Of a stretch of DNA of 64,000 bases, positions 8,709 to 16,349 are shown in pieces; position 1 is the first letter of the stretch, and each line of letters opens with the position of its first letter. The DNA is taken from assembly GCF_039542305.1 (NCBI RefSeq), contig NZ_BAABHW010000004.1, positions 124,001-188,000 of the forward strand. The letters are read 5' to 3'. The DNA is from Roseibacterium beibuensis. GTDB taxonomy: Bacteria > Pseudomonadota > Alphaproteobacteria > Rhodobacterales > Rhodobacteraceae. Made by a program: the position numbers and the translations under genes. The notes under the pieces were generated by a model. The model was given only the letters and a program-made list of their open reading frames with translations. It was not told where the DNA came from and did no database searches.

Positions 8709-8724
8709 TGGAGCATTTCCGACA
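8709..8724. promoter_or_regulatory. Degenerate NifA box upstream of nifH
   Basis: TGG-N10-ACA (TGT-N10-CCA on the other strand) has one mismatch to the NifA consensus. Its centre is about 64 bp from the -24 element, the same spacing as the perfect nifE box. A second one-mismatch copy, TGT-N10-AAA, is at 8749-8764. No perfect box is present before nifH. Confidence 0.45.
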
Positions 8725-8790
8725 AAGCTGTGCAACACGGCGAAAGCGTGTCGAATGTCGCAAACCCGCCGGGCCGCCGCTGCAAAGAAG

Positions 8791-8821
8791 AAACCCCGCC
8801 AGAGGCGATCTGGCGGGGTTT
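8791..8821 (-). terminator. Rho-independent terminator after the peroxiredoxin gene
   Basis: AAACCCCGCCAGA and TCTGGCGGGGTTT form a perfect 13-bp stem with a 5-nt loop. On the minus strand it is followed by CTTCTTTGC. It lies 30 bp after the peroxiredoxin stop and separates the fdxD-peroxiredoxin transcript from the nifH promoter region. Confidence 0.88.
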
Positions 8822-8850
8822 CAAGGGCGCTTGGCCGGTGGGCGATGGCG

Positions 8851-9393
8851 TCACTCGGCGGCGACGGCCTTGCCAAGGCAATGCAAGATCGCCTCGGGGC
8901 TGGTCTCGCCGTAGGGGTCGTCGGGACAGTCATCCATCAGGCCCGGTTCCTGGAACCAAGCCTCGATCACACCGTCATTCACGATCGCCGCATAGCGCCA
9001 GGATCGCATGCCAAAGCCAAGGTTGTCCTTGTGCACCAGCATGCCCATCCGCCGCGTGAACACGCCCGAGCCGTCGGGAATGACCTTGACCTTGTCGATC
9101 CCCTGCGCCTTGGCCCATTGATTCATGACGAAGGCGTCGTTGACCGACAGGCAATAGATCGCTTCGATGCCCTGCGCGCGGAAGGTGGCGAAGTTTTCTT
9201 CGAACCCCGGCAGCTGGTAGGTCGAGCAGGTGGGCGTGAACGCGCCCGGCAGCGAAAACAGGATCACGCGCTTGCCGGCAAAGTAGTCGGCGGTGGTCCT
9301 GTCCTGCCAGCGGAAGGGATTGGGGCCTTCGATGCTGTCATCCCGGACGCGGGTCCGGAAGGTCACGTCGGGCAGGCGGGTGTTGGCTTTCAT
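8851..9393 (-). CDS. Peroxiredoxin of the Prx5/glutaredoxin-dependent type
   Basis: The protein has 180 residues. The motif SLPGAFTPTCSTYQLPGFEE carries the peroxidatic cysteine and is typical of Prx5-type (AhpE/hybrid-Prx-like) thiol peroxidases. They reduce H2O2 and organic peroxides using glutathione/glutaredoxin or thioredoxin. The gene lies 41 bp after fdxD, ahead of nifH, and is presumably expressed with fdxD from a sigma-54 promoter. This would give peroxide protection to an oxygen-labile system. A GGAGAG ribosome site precedes the ATG; a strong terminator follows. Confidence 0.9.
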   Translation of the reverse strand: MKANTRLPDVTFRTRVRDDSIEGPNPFRWQDRTTADYFAGKRVILFSLPGAFTPTCSTYQLPGFEENFATFRAQGIEAIYCLSVNDAFVMNQWAKAQGIDKVKVIPDGSGVFTRRMGMLVHKDNLGFGMRSWRYAAIVNDGVIEAWFQEPGLMDDCPDDPYGETSPEAILHCLGKAVAAE

Positions 9394-9434
9394 CGGTCTC
9401 TCCTGTGGGTCTGTGTCGCCGGATCGCGCGGGGC

Positions 9435-9806
9435 TCAGGACGAGCCGCCGGGCGTTCCGGAAAAGCGCACGATCACGTCTTCGTCGCGGGCGATGTATTG
9501 GCAGGCCAACCGATAGCGCGGCGGGATATCGCTGGTCTCGGCATTCTCGATCTCTTGGGGGGTGATCTTTTGCAGCTCTTTCAGGCGGGCCTTTTCCTTT
9601 TCGGTCAGGGCCATGCCCATCTTGGGCTTGTCATCCAGCGTGCTGACCTCGATCAGGCACGACCCGCAATCACCATCGCCGCATTCGAACGGGATCGGGA
9701 TCTTGTGTTCCTCGGCCAACGCGAGGATCGTCTTGGTGTTCCCGGCGACGGCGTAGACCGTTTTCGCCTTTTGCATGATCGGGGATTGGAAGGTGATGTT
9801 TGCCAT
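9435..9806 (-). CDS. fdxD: [2Fe-2S] ferredoxin, FdxD-like (nif-linked)
   Basis: The protein has 123 residues. Cluster ligands are Cys42, Cys47 and Cys50 (FECGDGDCGSC) and Cys102 (YRLACQYIARDEDV), the plant-type [2Fe-2S] arrangement. A charged helical insert of about 40 residues (LTEKEKARLKELQKITPQEI) separates the third and fourth ligands. Position upstream of nifHDK matches fdxD of Rhodobacter capsulatus. It is likely an electron carrier for nitrogenase or a protective/assembly ferredoxin. Its own sigma-54 promoter lies 72 bp upstream. Confidence 0.85.
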   Translation of the reverse strand: MANITFQSPIMQKAKTVYAVAGNTKTILALAEEHKIPIPFECGDGDCGSCLIEVSTLDDKPKMGMALTEKEKARLKELQKITPQEIENAETSDIPPRYRLACQYIARDEDVIVRFSGTPGGSS

Positions 9807-9877
9807 GATGTGAGATCCCTTTCGGACCAGTTCGTGAAATCGGGATGCGGGGCGCGTGGGGCCCGCATGACGGTCGA

Positions 9878-9893
9878 AGCAAGGGCCATGCCA
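9878..9893 (-). promoter_or_regulatory. Sigma-54 promoter of fdxD-peroxiredoxin
   Basis: On the minus strand the sequence reads TGGCAT-GGCCC-TTGCT, one mismatch from consensus. It lies between the apbE stop and the fdxD ATG. I see no TGT-N10-ACA box in the expected interval, which falls inside the end of apbE. Confidence 0.8.
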
Positions 9894-9920
9894 AGGATGC
9901 GGTCGGGACAGGCGCAGGGC

Positions 9921-11012
9921 TTAGGGCGCCGCGCAATCCAGCGGACGCGGGTCGGGCAGCGCCACGACCCGAACCGGGCGCGTATCGCCCAGCCGGTCCA
10001 GCCGTGCCGCCATGGCGGGCGACAGCATGATCTCGCCGTCATCCGCGATCATCATGACCGAGACGACGCCCATGTCGCGCGCGACCCTTGGCCAGTCGTC
10101 CCGACCTGCCACGCTGAGCGCCGTGGCCGCCGCATCCGCCCGCGCACCATTGGTATCCAGCACCGAGACCGACACGATATCGGACACCGGCGCGCCGCTT
10201 CGCGGGTCGAGGATATGGGCAAAGCGCTGGCCGTCATGGTCGAAATAGCGCTCGTAGTTGCCCGAAGTAAAAAGCACCTCGCCCGGTTGCAGCGACACGG
10301 CGGCCACAGCACCCCAGGCAAAGGGATCGCGGATCGCCACGCGCCAAGGCCGCGCGCCGTGGGCACCCATCACGTTCACGTCGCCGCCCGCGTTCAGCAC
10401 CGCGTTCTGGATACCCTGCGCCGCCAGCGCCGCCGCTGCCATGTCCAGCGCCGCCCCCTTGGCAAAGCCGCCAAGGTCAAGCTGCACCGCCGGGTTGCAC
10501 GACGTGATGCGGGTGCCGTCGATGTCCAGATCACTCATGCGCGGAGCGCGGTCGCGCAGGGCCGCGATGTCCGCAGGCGTGGGCGGCGCGCCGTGGGGCG
10601 GGGTGTCGGCATGAAACCCCCACAAGGCGATCAGCCCACCGATCGCAGGCTCGAACAGGCCGCCACTGGCGCAGGACAACGCCCGCCCTTGGCGCAGCAC
10701 CTCGGCCAGCGCCGGGTCGACGTCAAAGGTGCGGCCCTCTGCAATGGCCGTGTTCAGATCGCCCAGCATGCCGGGCCGCCACGCGTGCCAATCGTCATGC
10801 ATCTGCTGCAACATGCGCCCGACCTCGGCCGTGGCCGCCTGCGCCACGGCAGGGTCTTCGCCCCGGATCTCGATCTCGACGAGGGTGCCGAAAACATAAA
10901 GCGTCTCGCGCCACGGCGGCTGGTCTCGGGGCAGACGCAGCGCACCGGTGACCAGCACGGCCAGCACCAAAAGCCCGCCCATCGCCAGACGCCGTGCCAC
11001 GGCCCGGGTCAT
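9921..11012 (-). CDS. apbE: FAD:protein FMN transferase (ApbE family; RnfF-like)
   Basis: The protein has 363 residues with an N-terminal membrane anchor or signal (MGGLLVLAVLVTGALRL). Family features include FGTLVEIEI, LDLGGFAKG, NAGGDVNVMG and the C-terminal region SVSVLDTNGARADAAATALS. ApbE enzymes attach FMN covalently to threonine in SGAT-type motifs, including those of RnfG and RnfD encoded just across the divergent promoter. In R. capsulatus the equivalent nif-linked gene is called rnfF. The start overlaps the RseC-like stop as ATGA. Confidence 0.93.
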   Translation of the reverse strand: MTRAVARRLAMGGLLVLAVLVTGALRLPRDQPPWRETLYVFGTLVEIEIRGEDPAVAQAATAEVGRMLQQMHDDWHAWRPGMLGDLNTAIAEGRTFDVDPALAEVLRQGRALSCASGGLFEPAIGGLIALWGFHADTPPHGAPPTPADIAALRDRAPRMSDLDIDGTRITSCNPAVQLDLGGFAKGAALDMAAAALAAQGIQNAVLNAGGDVNVMGAHGARPWRVAIRDPFAWGAVAAVSLQPGEVLFTSGNYERYFDHDGQRFAHILDPRSGAPVSDIVSVSVLDTNGARADAAATALSVAGRDDWPRVARDMGVVSVMMIADDGEIMLSPAMAARLDRLGDTRPVRVVALPDPRPLDCAAP

Positions 11013-11488
11013 GCCCCCTGCCCCGTGGCCTTGGGCAAGATGTCGACGATGGACAGATCCGCCAGAACCCGACCGCGCCGTTCGACCCGGCGCACCGGCC
11101 ATAAGGACAGCGCGAAAACCGGCAGAGAAAGCCCCGCCACCGCCAGATCCGGCAGGCCCAGCGCCGTGAACAGCCCGACCGCCAGAACCAGCACAAGAGG
11201 CGGCACCAGATAGGCCGCACTGACCGCGCCCAGAAAGCCCCCAGCGGGGATCGCGACGACGACTTCGTCACCGGGCTGCACGCGGGCCCCCGACGGCAAC
11301 GCAAGGCGCAACGGCGCGCTTGCCGCCAACTCGGCCAGCGCCCCGGTCGCGCAACCGGCCCGCGCCGCGCAGGCCGCACAGCCCGAGGCGCGGTCGATCT
11401 CGACCTCGATCACGCCACCCTCGACCGAGGCGACGCGCAAGGTCCGGCGCAAGACGCGCCGGTCCTCGAGGTCTTGGGTGGCGCTCAT
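11009..11488 (-). CDS. RseC/SoxR-reducing-complex family membrane protein
   Basis: The protein has 159 residues. An N-terminal cysteine cluster (SGCAACAARAGCATG; Cys37, 40 and 46) is followed by a small beta domain and two close transmembrane helices (about residues 88-130). This matches the RseC family, whose E. coli member works with the Rsx (Rnf-type) complex. It is likely an accessory or redox partner of Rnf here. The start ATG overlaps the fdxN stop, and the stop overlaps the apbE start. Confidence 0.85.
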   Translation of the reverse strand: MSATQDLEDRRVLRRTLRVASVEGGVIEVEIDRASGCAACAARAGCATGALAELAASAPLRLALPSGARVQPGDEVVVAIPAGGFLGAVSAAYLVPPLVLVLAVGLFTALGLPDLAVAGLSLPVFALSLWPVRRVERRGRVLADLSIVDILPKATGQGA

Positions 11489-11685
11489 TCGTCGACCGCG
11501 ATGATGCAGCCGTCCTCCATGCAGACCGACAGGCATTGCGGCAGGTCATGGTCGGGCTCGCATTCGGTGCAGGTGCCGGCGTTGATGAAGAAAACGCCTT
11601 TCTTCGGCACGATCGCGCCGGTCGGACAGATCGGTTCGCAATCCCCGCAAGAGGTGCAGAGATCGGCTACGATTTGCATGGCCAT
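11485..11685 (-). CDS. fdxN: 2[4Fe-4S] ferredoxin, FdxN type
   Basis: The protein has 66 residues. The first cluster motif CTSCGDCEPIC uses Cys10, 13, 16 and 20. The second has the wider spacing CTECEPDHDLPQCLSVC (Cys39, 42, 51 and 55), typical of nif-linked FdxN ferredoxins. In R. capsulatus FdxN is a main electron donor to nitrogenase and is thought to be reduced by Rnf. It is translationally coupled to the RseC-like gene; GGAT precedes the ATG. Confidence 0.92.
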   Translation of the reverse strand: MAMQIVADLCTSCGDCEPICPTGAIVPKKGVFFINAGTCTECEPDHDLPQCLSVCMEDGCIIAVDE

Positions 11686-11735
11686 GGGAAAGATCCTTTT
11701 CGGTTGGTTTGCTTTGGGGGCGAGGGGTCAGCGGC

Positions 11736-12023
11736 TCAGCCCGGCCGCACCTTCACCGCGCCGCCCAACACTTGGCATTGGCAGGCGAGGCGATCATGGC
11801 GACCGGCGAGGTTTTCCTTGAGCACGCGCGTTTCCAGCGCCGAGGCCTCCGACAGGAACTCGGCCCCCTCGATTACATGGGTCATGCAGGTGCCGCATTC
11901 GCCTTCGCGGCAGCCATAGGTGATGCCGGACCCGATCTTTTCCGAGATCTCGATGATCCGTGTGCCAGAGGGCACGTTCACCGTCAGGGCGACATCGGTG
12001 AAGGTCAGTTTCGCGGTGGTCAT
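11736..12023 (-). CDS. fdxC: [2Fe-2S] ferredoxin, FdxC type
   Basis: The protein has 95 residues from the ATG at 12023, which has AGGAG at good spacing; an upstream in-frame ATG lacks this. Ligands are Cys38, Cys43 and Cys46 (YGCREGECGTC) and Cys81 (RLACQCQV), a plant-type [2Fe-2S] fold. Its pairing with fdxN repeats the fdxC-fdxN arrangement of R. capsulatus. It is a likely electron carrier between Rnf and nitrogenase. Confidence 0.9.
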   Translation of the reverse strand: MTTAKLTFTDVALTVNVPSGTRIIEISEKIGSGITYGCREGECGTCMTHVIEGAEFLSEASALETRVLKENLAGRHDRLACQCQVLGGAVKVRPG

Positions 12024-12049
12024 CGCGGGCTCCTTTTCGGTGTGTTGGG

Positions 12050-13345
12050 TCATCGCGCCAGCAACGCGCTCATGTCGATTTCGCGCGCGATGGGGCGGTC
12101 CATCAGATGCGCCGCCAGCCGGCGGCCGAACTCACGGCAGGTCTCAAGTTCGTCCGCGGTGGGGTGCAACTTGAGGCGCAGCCCCTCTTCCGGGGTGCGC
12201 ATCTTGAGGCCTTGCATCCGCGCCTCGACCATGCGCACGGCTTCGCCCGACCAGCCGTAAGACCCGAACGCCGCACCCAGCTTGCCCTTGGTCTCGATCT
12301 CGGACAGGCCCGACAGCAGATCCCAGATCGGGCGCACCGCGTCGCCGTTGATCGTGGGCGTGCCAAAGGCCAGCCCGTGGGCCCCTTCGATCAGATCGAG
12401 GAAGGACCGGCCCGCATCGTCATGCAGATCAAAGAGCGAGACGCGTAAACCGGGGGACTCGCTGGCCCCGGCATGGACGGCATGGGCCATCTCGGCGGTG
12501 GCGCCATAGGCGCTGACGTAAAAGATCAGCAGCGTCTTTTCGGCCCCATCCGCAGCCGGACGCGCGGCGACAAGATCGCGATAGCGGCGGATGTAGTCGC
12601 GCGGATCCGTGCGCAGGATCGGGCCATGCGCCGGGGCGATAAGGTCGAGCGCAAGCGGCTCGATCAGGTCGAGCGCCTCGGCGACATGGCGCCGGAAGGG
12701 GCGCATGATGTGGTCGAAGTAATAGTCGAAGGCGGCCCGGCAATCGCCGACCTCATCGTTGAACAGCCGCGCATCGCAATGGTGACAGCCCAGCAGGTCA
12801 CAGGTGAACAGAAGATTCTGGTCCTCGACGTAGGTGCATTGGGTATCGGGCCAATGCACATAGGGCGTGGTCAGGAAGTGCAACGTGCGGTCGCCCAATG
12901 ACACCGTGTCGCCCGTCGACACGTCGCGGATGCGGTAGCGGTCGAACTCATCCTTGAGGAGCGCACGCACCAGTTGCAGGCCGCGCGGCGAGACGCAGAT
13001 CTCGACATGCGGCGCGCGGCGCAGCAATTCGGGCACGGCGCCGGTGTGGTCCGGCTCCAGATGGTTCAGGACCAGCGTGGTGATCTCGCCATAGCGCGCG
13101 ACCTGTTCGAGGTTGGACAGAAAGGCCTCGGTGAACCCGGCCTTCACGGTGTCGATCACGGCAACGCCGTCGCTGCCGCGCACGGCATAAGCGTTGTAGG
13201 TCGTGCCGGTGGCCGCGCTCAGGGTCACGTCGAAGCTGCGCAAACCGGGGTCGAGCGCGCCGATCCATGTCACCCCGTCCGCAACGGGCACCGGGCCAAG
13301 CGGTGCCAAGCCGGATTGAACGGGCAATGTGGCGGGGGGCTGCAC
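12050..13345 (-). CDS. fprA: Flavodiiron protein (FprA, A-type flavoprotein)
   Basis: The protein has 431 residues with a GTG start preceded by AGGAG. The N-terminal metallo-beta-lactamase-like domain has diiron ligands His95, Glu97, Asp99 and His100 (NHLEPDHTGA), His164 (YVHWPDT), Asp183 (FTCDLLGCHHC) and His240 (APAHGPI). The C-terminal flavodoxin domain begins about residue 272 (LLIFYVSAYGATAEMAHAV). Such proteins reduce O2 to water or NO to N2O. It is first in the fprA-fdxC-fdxN-rseC-apbE operon with a perfect sigma-54 promoter, which suggests protection or redox balancing during nitrogen fixation. Confidence 0.93.
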   Translation of the reverse strand: MQPPATLPVQSGLAPLGPVPVADGVTWIGALDPGLRSFDVTLSAATGTTYNAYAVRGSDGVAVIDTVKAGFTEAFLSNLEQVARYGEITTLVLNHLEPDHTGAVPELLRRAPHVEICVSPRGLQLVRALLKDEFDRYRIRDVSTGDTVSLGDRTLHFLTTPYVHWPDTQCTYVEDQNLLFTCDLLGCHHCDARLFNDEVGDCRAAFDYYFDHIMRPFRRHVAEALDLIEPLALDLIAPAHGPILRTDPRDYIRRYRDLVAARPAADGAEKTLLIFYVSAYGATAEMAHAVHAGASESPGLRVSLFDLHDDAGRSFLDLIEGAHGLAFGTPTINGDAVRPIWDLLSGLSEIETKGKLGAAFGSYGWSGEAVRMVEARMQGLKMRTPEEGLRLKLHPTADELETCREFGRRLAAHLMDRPIAREIDMSALLAR

Positions 13346-13384
13346 GGCGCGGAACTCCTGTCGCGGGGGCGTCAGGACGTGTGA

Positions 13385-13400
13385 AGCAAGAACCGTGCCA
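13385..13400 (-). promoter_or_regulatory. Sigma-54 promoter of fprA-fdxC-fdxN-rseC-apbE
   Basis: The minus strand reads TGGCAC-GGTTC-TTGCT, an exact -24/-12 consensus, 39 bp upstream of the fprA GTG start. It faces away from the rnfA sigma-54 promoter. Confidence 0.93.
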
Positions 13401-13463
13401 GCCTGCGCGCACCGTGTCGGCCGGGGCGGGCGACGGCACCGTCGGACAGGGGGGCCGACAAAA

Positions 13464-13479
13464 TGTCAGGTTCCCCACA
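13464..13479. promoter_or_regulatory. NifA box shared by fprA and rnfA promoters
   Basis: TGT CAGGTTCCCC ACA is a perfect TGT-N10-ACA box. Its centre is about 72 bp from the -24 box of each of the two divergent sigma-54 promoters. TGTCGGCC (13415-13422) and GGCCGACA (13453-13460) form a wider inverted repeat beside it. Confidence 0.88.
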
Positions 13480-13543
13480 TCCCACGTCGGAGATGGTCGC
13501 ACATCAGCCGCCCTCCCCCCTGCCTGCGCAGCCCGGACCCGCT

Positions 13544-13559
13544 TGGCACGTGATTTGCT
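13544..13559 (+). promoter_or_regulatory. Sigma-54 promoter of rnfABCDGEH
   Basis: TGGCAC-GTGAT-TTGCT is an exact -24/-12 consensus on the plus strand, 64 bp upstream of the rnfA ATG. Confidence 0.95.
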
Positions 13560-13623
13560 GCGTCCTTTGCGACGCCCCCAGCCCCGCACCGGGGGACCGC
13601 CTGTCATAAACGAAAGGCGCAAG

Positions 13624-14205
13624 ATGCATGAATTCCTGATGATCCTTCTGGGCACCGCGCTGGTGAACAACGTGGTGCTGGTCAAATTCCTCGGGCTATG
13701 CCCGTTCATGGGCGTCTCGCGCAAGGTCGAAGCCGCCATTGGCATGGGCTTTGCCACCACCTTTGTTCTGACTTTGGCCGCCGCCGCCGGCTGGCTGGTC
13801 GAGACGCTGATCCTCGTGCCGCTGGACCTGGGCTATCTACGCATCCTCAGCTTCATCCTGGTGATCGCGGCCATCGTGCAGTTCACCGAAACCGTCATGC
13901 GCAAAGTGTCGCCGGGGCTGTTCCGCGCGCTCGGCATCTACCTGCCGCTGATCACCACGAACTGCGCCGTTTTGGGGGTTGCGCTGTTGAACATCCAACA
14001 GGGGCAAGGGTTTGCGCAAAGCCTGCTCTACGGCTTCGGCTCGGCACTGGGGTTCACTCTGGTGCTCGTGATCTTTGCGGGCATGCGGGAAAAACTGGCC
14101 GAGCTTGACGTGCCTGCGCCCTTTGCCGGGGCACCCATCGCCTTCATCTCGGCGGGGCTGCTGTCGATGGCCTTCATGGGGTTCGCCGGGTTGGTCCCGA
14201 ACTGA
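13624..14205 (+). CDS. rnfA: RnfA, membrane subunit of Rnf electron transport complex
   Basis: The protein has 193 residues, the usual RnfA length, with six predicted membrane helices. It contains LVKFLGLCPFMGVSRK and YLPLITTNCAVLGVALL; the two conserved cysteines in the membrane core ligate the RnfA/RnfE [2Fe-2S] site. Rnf couples ion flow to ferredoxin reduction by NADH. It is the first gene of the rnf operon behind a sigma-54/NifA control region; GAAAGG lies near the start. Confidence 0.97.
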   Translation: MHEFLMILLGTALVNNVVLVKFLGLCPFMGVSRKVEAAIGMGFATTFVLTLAAAAGWLVETLILVPLDLGYLRILSFILVIAAIVQFTETVMRKVSPGLFRALGIYLPLITTNCAVLGVALLNIQQGQGFAQSLLYGFGSALGFTLVLVIFAGMREKLAELDVPAPFAGAPIAFISAGLLSMAFMGFAGLVPN

Positions 14206-14223
14206 CGCGAAAGGAGCACGGAC

Positions 14224-14790
14224 ATGCTGACTGCCGCCGCATCCATGTCGGCCATGGGATTTGGCCTTGGGCTGGTGCTTGGGGTGGCCGCGCGCCGGTT
14301 CCATGTCGAATCCCCGCCTATCGTGGACGAGATCGAACAATTGATGCCCGGCACCAATTGCGGCCAATGCGGGTTGCCCGGTTGCCGCAGCGCCGCCGAG
14401 GCACTGGCCGTGGGCGAGGTGCCGGTGACGCTCTGCCCGCCGGGCGGCCGCGACCTGGCGGTGCAACTGGCCGAGATCACCGGCGTCGACCTTTCCCCCG
14501 CCGGATCGGGCGGGCTGGTCGAGGTCGAACCGATGGTGGCCTTCATCTTCGAGGATCATTGCACCGGCTGCACCAGATGCTTCAAGCGTTGCCCGACCGA
14601 CGCGATCATCGGCGCGTCCAAGCAGATCCACACGGTGGTGACGGACGCCTGCATCGGCTGCAACGCCTGCATCGAGGTCTGCCCGACCGAGGCGATCATC
14701 CACCGCAGCAAGCCGCGCACCTTGCGCAACTGGTATTGGGACAACCCCGCTACCGCGGCGGATCGGCCCGGCATGGGGGGGGCGGCATGA
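14224..14790 (+). CDS. rnfB: RnfB, iron-sulfur subunit of Rnf complex
   Basis: The protein has 188 residues. An N-terminal membrane helix (to about residue 22) is followed by the cluster motif NCGQCGLPGC with a fourth cysteine at 71 (TLCPPGG), then two ferredoxin motifs CTGCTRCFKRCP and CIGCNACIEVCP. RnfB is the site that passes electrons to soluble ferredoxin. Its stop overlaps the rnfC start as ATGA. Confidence 0.96.
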   Translation: MLTAAASMSAMGFGLGLVLGVAARRFHVESPPIVDEIEQLMPGTNCGQCGLPGCRSAAEALAVGEVPVTLCPPGGRDLAVQLAEITGVDLSPAGSGGLVEVEPMVAFIFEDHCTGCTRCFKRCPTDAIIGASKQIHTVVTDACIGCNACIEVCPTEAIIHRSKPRTLRNWYWDNPATAADRPGMGGAA

Positions 14791-16349
14791 GTTTCTCGCT
14801 CGCATCCCTGTTGCACCCGACGCAGATCTTTGCCTTGCGCGGCGGGGTGCACCCGGAAACCCGCAAATTCCTCAGCGCCGATTGCGCAATCGAGACGATG
14901 CCAATGCCGCCGCTGATCCGGGTGCCTCTGCAACAGCATATCGGGGTCGAGGCCGAGCCGATCGTGCAGCGCGACGATCATGTCCTGAAGGGGCAGTTGG
15001 TCGGCAAGGCACGCGGGCAGGTTTCGGCCAACATCCACGCGCCGACCTCGGGGCGGGTGATCGCCGTGGGCCATTTCACCGCGCCGCATCCCTCGGGGCT
15101 GCCGGTACCCACGATCACCCTCCGCCCCGACGGCAAGGATGAATGGGGCGAGCGCCTGCCCCGCCTGCGCCCAGAGAACGCCAGCCCCGAGGAGATCGCG
15201 CAGCAAGTCGCGGCCGCCGGGATCGTCGGCATGGGCGGCGCGACCTTTCCCGCGGCAGTCAAACTAGGCCTGCGCGACAAGTACCCGCTGCACACGCTGA
15301 TCATCAACGCCGCCGAATGCGAGCCCTACCTGACCTGCGACGACCGCCTGCTGCGCGAACGCGCCGACGAGGTTGCCGACGGCGCCGCGATCATGGCCAA
15401 GGCCCTCGGCGTCGAACACATCCTCTTCGCCATCGAGGGCAACAAGCCCGAGGCGCTGGCCGCCCTGCAACGCCACACCCACGTCATGGACCGGATCCTG
15501 CAGATCAAGGTGGTGCCGGCGCAATACCCGATGGGCTCGGAAAAGCATCTGGTCAAAGCGGTGACCGGGCAGGAAACACCGGCCCGCGCCCTGACCGCCG
15601 AATTGGGCATCGTCGTGCACAACGCTGCCACCGCCCATGCCGTGCATCTGGCCGTGCGTTATGGCGAGCCGCTGATCAGCCGCGTCGTCACCGTCTCGGG
15701 GCGGGCGGTGAGGCGGCCTGCCAATCTCCGGGTGCTGATCGGTACGCCGGTGGCCGACATCCTCGCCCATTGCGGCGGGCTCGACGGCACGCCCGACCGC
15801 CTGCTGCTGGGCGGGCCGATGATGGGCCAGCCGATCCGGAACCTGCGGGTGCCCGTGGTCAAGGGCACCAATGGCATCCTTGCCCTGACCCGGTCCGAGA
15901 CGCGCCAGAAAGATCCAATGCCCTGCATCCGCTGCGGATCCTGTGTGCAGGTCTGCCCGATGGGTCTGACACCGTTCGAGATGAACCAGAAGATCCAGGC
16001 CGGCGATCTGGAGGGCGCGGCGGCGGTCGGGCTGCTCGATTGCATCTCATGCGGGTGTTGTTCCTACAATTGTCCTTCGACAATCCCGCTGGTGCAGACC
16101 TTTGGGTTCGCCAAGGGCAAGCTGGCCGAAAAGGAAAGTCGCAAGCACCAGCAGCAACAGACCAAACGCCTGGCCGAGGCCCGCAAGGCCCGAGAAGCGG
16201 CAATCGCCGCCGCCAAGCGCGCCGCCATGGCCAAGCGCAAGGCCGAAATGGCGGCCAAGAAGGCCCGTGAACCTGCCGCCAAGGCCGAGGCCGAGGCGAC
16301 AGATACCGCCCGAACATCCACGCCTGCGACCAACGAGGCCGTGAAATGA
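14787..16349 (+). CDS. rnfC: RnfC, NADH-binding subunit of Rnf complex
   Basis: The protein has 520 residues. The start overlaps the rnfB stop; the frame extends upstream but only as a shadow of rnfB. NADH/FMN-site features include VGMGGATFPAAVKL and INAAECEPYLTCDDRLL. Two 4Fe-4S motifs follow (CIRCGSCVQVCP and CISCGCCSYNCP). The last 75 or so residues are an Ala/Lys/Glu-rich helical tail beginning KLAEKESRKHQQQQTKRLAE, a feature of many proteobacterial RnfC proteins. It oxidises NADH at the cytoplasmic face. Confidence 0.96.
   Translation: MSFSLASLLHPTQIFALRGGVHPETRKFLSADCAIETMPMPPLIRVPLQQHIGVEAEPIVQRDDHVLKGQLVGKARGQVSANIHAPTSGRVIAVGHFTAPHPSGLPVPTITLRPDGKDEWGERLPRLRPENASPEEIAQQVAAAGIVGMGGATFPAAVKLGLRDKYPLHTLIINAAECEPYLTCDDRLLRERADEVADGAAIMAKALGVEHILFAIEGNKPEALAALQRHTHVMDRILQIKVVPAQYPMGSEKHLVKAVTGQETPARALTAELGIVVHNAATAHAVHLAVRYGEPLISRVVTVSGRAVRRPANLRVLIGTPVADILAHCGGLDGTPDRLLLGGPMMGQPIRNLRVPVVKGTNGILALTRSETRQKDPMPCIRCGSCVQVCPMGLTPFEMNQKIQAGDLEGAAAVGLLDCISCGCCSYNCPSTIPLVQTFGFAKGKLAEKESRKHQQQQTKRLAEARKAREAAIAAAKRAAMAKRKAEMAAKKAREPAAKAEAEATDTARTSTPATNEAVK

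Noticed and set aside
13415..13460. TGTCGGCC...GGCCGACA inverted repeat as a second NifA site
   Set aside because: The spacing between TGT and ACA is far from 10 bp, so it does not fit NifA. It is kept only as a note beside the real box.
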